From QWPN01 sp044238145 (GTDB lineage Bacteria; Planctomycetota; Planctomycetia; Pirellulales; UBA1268): 10,794 nt of DNA. Below, one piece after another: positions 6,712 through 10,794 of the stretch. The notes under the pieces were generated by a model, which worked only from the letters and a program-made list of their open reading frames with translations, ran no database searches and was not told where the DNA came from. Numbering within the stretch: position 1 is the stretch's first letter; each line of letters begins with the position of its first letter. The position numbers were made by a program, and so were the translations under genes. The DNA lies in assembly GCA_044238145.1 (NCBI GenBank), contig JBIIDT010000095.1, forward strand, positions 1 through 10,794. The letters run 5' to 3'.

Positions 6712-8507
6712 ACGGCATCAACGATTTCGCCTTCAAGATCGGCACCGTCAACGGCACGGGCTCGGCGAGTGCCAACGGCCTGCTCATGCAGGCCATCTTC
6801 CGGATGGGGATCCCCGTCTCCGGCAAGAACATCTTCCCGTCGAACATCCAGGGCCTGCCCACCTGGTACGAGATCCGGGTCAGCAAGGACGGCTACATGG
6901 CCCGGCCCTCGGAGGTCGACCTCGTCGTCGCCCTCAATCCGGCGACCTACGCCAAGGACGTGGCCACGGTGCGGGAGGGAGGCTTCCTCCTCTACGACTC
7001 CTCCTGGCCGCTGCCCAAGGAGCTCGAGCGGCAGGGGATCACGATCCTCGGCATCCCCTTCGGCCGGATGTGCGTCGAGGCCTTCGAGGGCGACCGCGAA
7101 CGGACGCTGCTACGGAACATCGCCTACACCGGCGCCCTGACCGCGCTGCTCGACATCGACATGGGCGTGGTCGAAGCGCTGCTCGAGCAGACCTACGGCA
7201 AGAAGCCGAAGCTCCTCGAGGCGAACCACAAGGCGATCCGGCTGGGACACGACTACGCCAAGCGGCACTGCCCCTGCCCGCTTCCCTTCCGCCTCGAGAA
7301 GATGGACGCCACCGGCGACTCGATCCTCATCGACGGCAACACGGCCTGCGCCCTGGGTGCGGTCTACGCGGGCGCGACCGTCGGCGCCTGGTACCCGATC
7401 ACGCCCGCCACGTCGCTGATGGAGGCCTTCAAGGCCTTCTGCGAGAAGTTCCGCGTCGACAAGGAGACCGGTGCCCGCAACTACGCCATCCTCCAGGCCG
7501 AGGACGAGCTGGCCGCGGCCGGGATCGTGATCGGCGCCGGCTGGGCGGGCGCCCGGGCGTTCACCAACACCTCCGGCCCGGGCATCTCGCTGATGCAGGA
7601 GTTCCTCGGCCTCGCCTACTACACCGACATCCCGGCCGTGTTCTTCGACATCCAGCGGTGCGGCCCGGCGACCGGCATGCCGACGCGGACCCAGCAGGCC
7701 GACCTGATCTCGCTGGCGTACGCCTCCCACGGCGACACCAAGCACCCGATCCTCTTCCCGGCGAACCCGCGGGAGGGCTTCGAGATGGCGGTGCAGGCCT
7801 TCGACCTCGCCGACCGGCTGCAGACGCCCGTGTTCGTGGCCACCGACCTCGACATCGGCATGAACGACTGGATGGTGAAGCGGCTCGAGTGGGACGACAC
7901 CTACCGTCCTGATCGCGGCAAGGTGCTCGACGCGGCGGCCCTGGAAAAGGTGAAGAAGTTCTCCCGCTACCTCGACGTCGACGGCGACGGCATCGCCGCC
8001 CGCACGCTGCCCGGCGTCGGCGCCAAGGGCGCCTACTTCGTCCGCGGCTCCGGCCACGACAAGCACGCCGCCTACACCGAGGACTCCGACGCCTACACGG
8101 AACTCGTGGACCGCCTGCGGCGGAAGTTCGCCCACGCGGCCACGCTCGTGCCGAAGCCCGCCTTCACGCTTCAGGAGGGTGCCGAGGTGGGCCTGGTGAC
8201 GATCGGCGGGTGCGACGCCGCAGTCCGCGAGGCGGCCGACAAGCTCCGGGCCCAGGGGATCCGCGTGGACGTGATGCGGATCCGCGGCTTCCCCTTCGAC
8301 GAGGACGTGCGGGAGTTCATCGAGTCCTACGACCAGGTGTTCGTCGTCGAGCAGAACCGCGACGGCCAGCTGCGGTCGCTGCTGACGATCGAACTGGGCA
8401 TCCCGCCCGCCGACATGATCCCGATCCTCGACTACGGCGGCATGCCGCTCACGGCCCGCGTCGTGGTCGAGGCCGTGACCGGCTCCCGGGAGGAAGTGCC
8501 CGCATGA
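6708..8507 (+). CDS. korA: 2-oxoacid:acceptor oxidoreductase, fused gamma-alpha subunit (probably 2-oxoglutarate)
   Basis: A protein of 599 residues. Residues about 8-190 are the gamma domain (KIGTVNGTGSASANGLLMQA, SNIQGLPTWYEIRVS). From about 204 comes the alpha domain that binds pyrimidine of TPP, with the family motif WYPITPATS near 228, the AEDELAAAGIVIGAGWAGAR segment, TNTSGPG near 285 and TGMPTRTQQADL. The C-terminal transketolase-like domain begins around 480 (EVGLVTIGGCDAAVREA) and ends RVVVEAVTG. With KorB it makes acyl-CoA and CO2 from a 2-oxoacid and CoA, passing electrons to iron-sulfur clusters; the reverse carboxylation is also possible. Gamma-alpha fusion with a separate beta subunit and no delta subunit is the KorAB pattern, but substrate choice between 2-oxoglutarate, pyruvate and branched oxoacids is not proven. 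ATG overlaps the previous stop by ATGA; a GGAGGAG box sits 11 nt upstream at 6690-6696, implying translational coupling. Confidence 0.92.
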   Translation: MNGINDFAFKIGTVNGTGSASANGLLMQAIFRMGIPVSGKNIFPSNIQGLPTWYEIRVSKDGYMARPSEVDLVVALNPATYAKDVATVREGGFLLYDSSWPLPKELERQGITILGIPFGRMCVEAFEGDRERTLLRNIAYTGALTALLDIDMGVVEALLEQTYGKKPKLLEANHKAIRLGHDYAKRHCPCPLPFRLEKMDATGDSILIDGNTACALGAVYAGATVGAWYPITPATSLMEAFKAFCEKFRVDKETGARNYAILQAEDELAAAGIVIGAGWAGARAFTNTSGPGISLMQEFLGLAYYTDIPAVFFDIQRCGPATGMPTRTQQADLISLAYASHGDTKHPILFPANPREGFEMAVQAFDLADRLQTPVFVATDLDIGMNDWMVKRLEWDDTYRPDRGKVLDAAALEKVKKFSRYLDVDGDGIAARTLPGVGAKGAYFVRGSGHDKHAAYTEDSDAYTELVDRLRRKFAHAATLVPKPAFTLQEGAEVGLVTIGGCDAAVREAADKLRAQGIRVDVMRIRGFPFDEDVREFIESYDQVFVVEQNRDGQLRSLLTIELGIPPADMIPILDYGGMPLTARVVVEAVTGSREEVPA

Positions 8508-9568
8508 CCTCGATCGCCAAGCCTCCCGTCCGGCACCCGAGCCTCCGGCAGAACCGCCTCGGCCTCACGCTCCGCGACTACGAGGGCGTGATGAGCACGC
8601 TGTGCGCGGGCTGCGGCCACGATTCGGTCACGGCCGCCCTGGTCCAGGCCGCCTGGGAACTCGAGCTCGAGCCCCACCGGGCCGCCAAGATGAGCGGCAT
8701 CGGCTGCTCGTCGAAGACCACGGCCTACTTCATGAAGCAATCGCACGGCTTCAACTCCGTGCACGGCCGGATGCCGTCGGTGACCACCGGGGCGGCGGCG
8801 GCCAACCGCGGCCTGACCTACATCGGTATCTCCGGCGACGGCGACTCGCTCTCGATCGGCATCGGCCAGATGGCCCACGCCATCCGCCGCAACGTGAACA
8901 TGCTGTACGTGATCGAGAACAACGGTGTCTACGGCCTCACCAAGGGCCAGTTCTCGGCCTCGGCCGACGTGGGTTCGACCTCGAAGCGGGGCGAGGCCAA
9001 CGAGCAGGCCCCGATCGACCCGGTGCTCTTCGCCCTGTCCATCGGGGCGACCTTCGTGGCCCGCTCGTTCTCGGGCGACAAGAAGCAACTCGTGCCGATC
9101 CTCAAGGCGGGCCTGGCCCACAAGGGCCTGGCGATCGTCGACGTCATCTCCCCCTGCGTGACGTTCAACGACCACGAGGGCTCGACGAAGAGCTACAAGT
9201 TCACCCGCGAGCACGAGGTGGAGGCGGTCCACGCCGACTACGTGCCGCTGCACACCGAGATCACGCTGCCCGACGCCGCGAACGGCGCCGACCCGGTCCG
9301 CGTCGTGCAGATGCACGACGGCAGTTCCGTCCGCCTCCGGGCCACGGCGGCCGACTACGACCCGACCGACCGCACCAGCGCCTACGCCCACGTGCGGGCC
9401 TGCCAGTCGCGGGGCGAGATCGCCACGGGCCTCTTGTTCGTCGACGAGCAGAGCCGCGACATGCACGACCTGCTGAAGACGCCCGAGACGCCACTCGTCG
9501 ACCTCCCCTACGAGCGGCTCTGTCCGGGTTCCAAGGCCCTCGAGGCCCTGATGGCCCGCTACCGCTGA
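8504..9568 (+). CDS. korB: 2-oxoacid:acceptor oxidoreductase beta subunit
   Basis: A protein of 354 residues, normal for KorB. It binds TPP diphosphate and one [4Fe-4S] cluster: LCAGCGHD (Cys34, Cys37), GIGCSSK (Cys68) and SPCVTF (Cys218) supply the four cluster ligands expected in the family. GDGDSLSIGIGQMAHAIRRN begins at 111, with ENNGVYGLTKGQ around 138-149, forming the TPP/Mg motif. The C-terminal part from about 260 (VRVVQMHDGS, then LLFVDEQSRDMHDLL) is the usual KorB tail. The start codon lies in an ATGA overlap with korA, and GGGAGGAA at 8488-8495 is 8 nt before it, a strong ribosome binding site, so the two subunits are probably made in equal amounts. Its last 10 bp overlap the end of the opposite-strand TPR gene. 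Confidence 0.93.
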   Translation: MTSIAKPPVRHPSLRQNRLGLTLRDYEGVMSTLCAGCGHDSVTAALVQAAWELELEPHRAAKMSGIGCSSKTTAYFMKQSHGFNSVHGRMPSVTTGAAAANRGLTYIGISGDGDSLSIGIGQMAHAIRRNVNMLYVIENNGVYGLTKGQFSASADVGSTSKRGEANEQAPIDPVLFALSIGATFVARSFSGDKKQLVPILKAGLAHKGLAIVDVISPCVTFNDHEGSTKSYKFTREHEVEAVHADYVPLHTEITLPDAANGADPVRVVQMHDGSSVRLRATAADYDPTDRTSAYAHVRACQSRGEIATGLLFVDEQSRDMHDLLKTPETPLVDLPYERLCPGSKALEALMARYR

Positions 9569-10278
9569 GGCTTTAGGGCTGGGGCCTCGGCGTCGGCCCA
9601 GCCGCGCAGTCGGGCGTGCACCACCGCCACCTTGCCCATGTAGTGGTCCATGCGGAAGGGCCCGGCCGCCTGGAGAATGTGCTCGCGGGCCCGGTCGTCG
9701 TCCCCGGTCGCCTCGGCGTGCAGCCCGAGGTACAGGTGGGCGTAGCAGAGATGGTTGCGGCGGGCCGCCCCCTCCCCCTGCTCGGCAGCGGCGAGCACGT
9801 CGGCGGCCGTGCCGCGGCCGGCGTAGAGGGCGAGGATCTCCCGCATCGGCACCCGGGCGTCCGCGCCGACCGGCAGCAGCGCCTTGCGGGCGGCCTCCGG
9901 TCCGTCGAGTCGGGCCACGCAGAGGAAGTGCCAGGCCGGGTTCTCGACGTCGTCGGGGTTCACCGTCCGATGCCGCTCGAACTGCACGCGGCCGTCCTGG
10001 AAACGCCCGGCGTAGTAGAGGGCGAGCCCGCGCTGCCAGAGTTCCGGCTCCGCGTCCGGCACCGCCGCGACGAGCCGATCGAACGTGCGGGCCGACGCGG
10101 CGGGCTCGGCGGCGAAGAACAGCCGCACGGCCTCCTCGAAGAGGGCCCGCGGGTCGACGGGATCGTCCGCCACGGCCGCGGTGAGCCGGGCCGCCGCCAC
10201 GAGGGCCACGGCGAGAGCCCGGAGCGACCGCCACGGCGCGGGCGACCGTCGAACTGCGGATCCGAACGGCGTCGGCAC
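9559..10278 (-). CDS. Exported tetratricopeptide repeat protein
   Basis: A protein of 239 residues starting with GTG. Residues 1-37 are a basic, then hydrophobic signal region (LRALAVALVAAARLTAAVA) with likely cleavage after AVA, so it is secreted or periplasmic; there is no lipobox Cys. The mature part is helical with TPR-like repeats: ALFEEAVRLFFAAEPAASAR (45-64), ELWQRGLALYYAGRFQDGRV (79-98), NPAWHFLCVARL (113-124), and HLCYAHLYLGLHAEATGDDD (176-195). It ends in DHYMGKVAVVHARLRG, a conserved-looking closing segment. The set resembles NlpI-like TPR proteins known from planctomycetes and cyanobacteria, which act as protein-binding scaffolds; no enzyme motif is seen and the partner is unknown. 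The GTG start is supported by a strong GGGAGGAG box 4 nt upstream. It is convergent with korB, overlapping by 10 bp, and divergent from the zinc-ribbon gene. Confidence 0.8.
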   Translation of the reverse strand: MPTPFGSAVRRSPAPWRSLRALAVALVAAARLTAAVADDPVDPRALFEEAVRLFFAAEPAASARTFDRLVAAVPDAEPELWQRGLALYYAGRFQDGRVQFERHRTVNPDDVENPAWHFLCVARLDGPEAARKALLPVGADARVPMREILALYAGRGTAADVLAAAEQGEGAARRNHLCYAHLYLGLHAEATGDDDRAREHILQAAGPFRMDHYMGKVAVVHARLRGWADAEAPALKPQR

Positions 10279-10282
10279 TCGT

Positions 10283-10290
10283 CTCCTCCC
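10283..10290 (-). promoter_or_regulatory. Ribosome binding site supporting the GTG start of the TPR gene
   Basis: GGGAGGAG on the minus strand is 4 nt before GTG at 10278, and no in-frame ATG lies close by. This strong match supports GTG as the true start and places the signal peptide at the N-terminus. Confidence 0.6.
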
Positions 10291-10324
10291 GGGCCACTGG
10301 GTAGGCGCACCCCCCTCTAACGGG

Positions 10325-10330
10325 TATGGT
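10325..10330 (+). promoter_or_regulatory. Candidate -10 element TATGGT for the zinc-ribbon gene
   Basis: TATGGT at 10325-10330 is preceded by GGG and followed by CAGGG. It would give a leader of about 75 nt containing the hairpin at 10364-10385. It resembles the TATGCT elements at 2776 and 10707. No convincing -35 is seen, so this is only suggestive. Confidence 0.25.
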
Positions 10331-10363
10331 CAGGGCGTGCGGGGCGAACGGGAGTCTAGTCCT

Positions 10364-10385
10364 CGGCTCGCCGCCCCGCGAGCCG
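10364..10385 (+). promoter_or_regulatory. 8-bp GC-rich hairpin in the leader of the zinc-ribbon gene
   Basis: CGGCTCGC (10364-10371) pairs perfectly with GCGAGCCG (10378-10385) around a 6-nt loop CGCCCC. It ends 15 nt before the ribosome binding site GGAG (10401-10404) and 27 nt before the ATG. A stem this strong in a leader could affect mRNA stability or translation, or act as a protein site in DNA. It has no U-tract, so it is not a typical terminator. Confidence 0.45.
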
Positions 10386-10412
10386 CCGTTCCCATCCCCT
10401 GGAGCCTCTCCG

Positions 10413-10646
10413 ATGACCACGATGTCGAAGTGCCTGTTCGCCGCCGCCTGCGCCGCCGTGATGGTGACGGGGCTCGGGCTCGTCGCACCGACCGCCACGC
10501 TGGCCGGCGGTGCGGAAGCCGACACCGTGGCCCGCAAGGCCGAGCGGAAGTACAAGTGCACGAAGTGCCGGCAGGTGTTCACCTTCGACCGGCCCGGCAA
10601 CTACAAGTGCCCCACCTGCGGCAAGCCGCTGATCCCGGCGAGCTGA
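10413..10646 (+). CDS. Small exported zinc-ribbon (rubredoxin-like) protein
   Basis: A protein of 77 residues. The N-terminus is a signal peptide (MTTMSKCLFAAACAAVMVTG, then LGLVAPTATLAGGAEA), with probable cleavage near residue 36. The short mature part of about 40 residues carries two CxxC knuckles, KCTKC (Cys49, Cys52) and KCPTC (Cys66, Cys69), with a VFTFDRPGNY segment between. Four Cys of this spacing usually bind Zn or, in rubredoxins, Fe; the short size and absence of other domains leave only a metal-binding fold. No function is known to me. The start at 10413 has GGAG 8 nt upstream (10401-10404). The frame is open upstream to ATG 10326, but that part is rich in Pro/Gly and would precede the signal peptide, so it is rejected. 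The divergent TPR gene shares the 134-bp intergenic region. Confidence 0.75.
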   Translation: MTTMSKCLFAAACAAVMVTGLGLVAPTATLAGGAEADTVARKAERKYKCTKCRQVFTFDRPGNYKCPTCGKPLIPAS

Positions 10647-10706
10647 AGCCCCGCGGCGGCAGGGGTTGCGGCCGATCGAGGGCCCCCGCCCGCCCGCGGT
10701 GCGGTG

Positions 10707-10712
10707 TATGCT
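10707..10712 (+). promoter_or_regulatory. Candidate -10 element TATGCT upstream of tRNA-Arg
   Basis: TATGCT lies 38 nt before the tRNA 5' end, which fits a start near 10719 with a short precursor leader to be trimmed by RNase P. No clear -35 is visible; the sequence 17-20 nt upstream is GC-only. Confidence 0.35.
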
Positions 10713-10750
10713 CTGGGAGGTAATTCACCGGCCTGTCGCACCCCGCTTTC

Positions 10751-10794
10751 GCGCCCGTAGCTCAGTCGGATAGAGCATGGGATTTCTAATCCCA
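10751..10794 (+). tRNA. tRNA-Arg, anticodon TCT (5' part only)
   Basis: The first 44 nt of a tRNA are present and the rest lies beyond the right edge. Acceptor 5' strand GCGCCCG (10751-10757), TA, D-stem GCTC/GAGC (10760-10763 and 10773-10776) with an AGTCGGATA loop, then anticodon stem TGGGA/TCCCA (10778-10782 and 10790-10794). The 7-nt loop TTTCTAA puts TCT at 10785-10787, which reads AGA (Arg). The acceptor 3' strand, T-arm and any CCA cannot be seen. Confidence 0.9.

Noticed and set aside
8432..10600. 722-codon minus-strand frame over korB and the TPR gene
   Set aside because: It crosses genes on both strands, has no recognisable domain, and begins inside the zinc-ribbon gene.
10647..10675. 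Possible terminator after the zinc-ribbon gene (GCCCC with GGGGT)
   Set aside because: The stem is only about 4-5 bp and no T-run follows.

Overview
This is a GC-rich window (roughly 70% G+C by eye) from a bacterium that is most probably a planctomycete. That call is inferred from style: an exported CBM9-like + glucose/sorbosone dehydrogenase + SO_2930-type cytochrome c fusion, an exported TPR protein, and a tiny secreted zinc-ribbon protein. No rRNA or phylogenetic marker is available to prove it. Codon use looks uniform across the window, and I saw no insertion sequence, CRISPR array, prophage gene or recombinase.

Layout from left to right. (1) Positions 1-2710, minus strand: the N-terminal 903 residues of a large secreted, probably lipid-anchored protein. 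It carries a CBM9-like domain, a PQQ-type sugar dehydrogenase beta-propeller and the start of a c-type cytochrome domain, and runs off the left edge. (2) Positions 2886-4646, minus strand: an exported amidohydrolase of the YtcJ-like (Amidohydro_3) family. The 175-bp gap between these two genes holds a perfect 12-bp inverted repeat. (3) Positions 4909-9568, plus strand: a tight three-gene operon joined by two ATGA stop/start overlaps. It encodes a GltD/NfnL-like FAD and NAD(P) oxidoreductase with a C-terminal two-cluster ferredoxin domain, then the gamma-alpha fused subunit (KorA) and the beta subunit (KorB) of a 2-oxoacid:acceptor oxidoreductase. (4) Positions 9559-10278, minus strand: an exported TPR protein with a GTG start, overlapping the end of korB by 10 bp. 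(5) Positions 10413-10646, plus strand: a 77-residue exported zinc-ribbon protein with a hairpin in its leader. (6) From 10751 to the right edge: the 5' part of tRNA-Arg(TCT).

The best-supported functional unit is the middle operon. KorA and KorB would oxidise a 2-oxoacid (2-oxoglutarate is the likeliest) with CoA and TPP, or run in reverse to fix CO2. No stand-alone ferredoxin/delta subunit is present; the fused ferredoxin tail of the first protein is well placed to replace it and pass electrons to or from NAD(P)H through flavin. The left-hand genes look like periplasmic functions: sugar or polysaccharide-linked oxidation with cytochrome c as acceptor, and hydrolysis of an unknown amide or related bond. 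No stretch of more than 300 bases lacks a gene. I do not see a clearly new system; the most notable items are the OFOR-oxidoreductase operon, the triple-domain dehydrogenase-cytochrome fusion, the small exported zinc ribbon, and two inverted repeats at gene starts.
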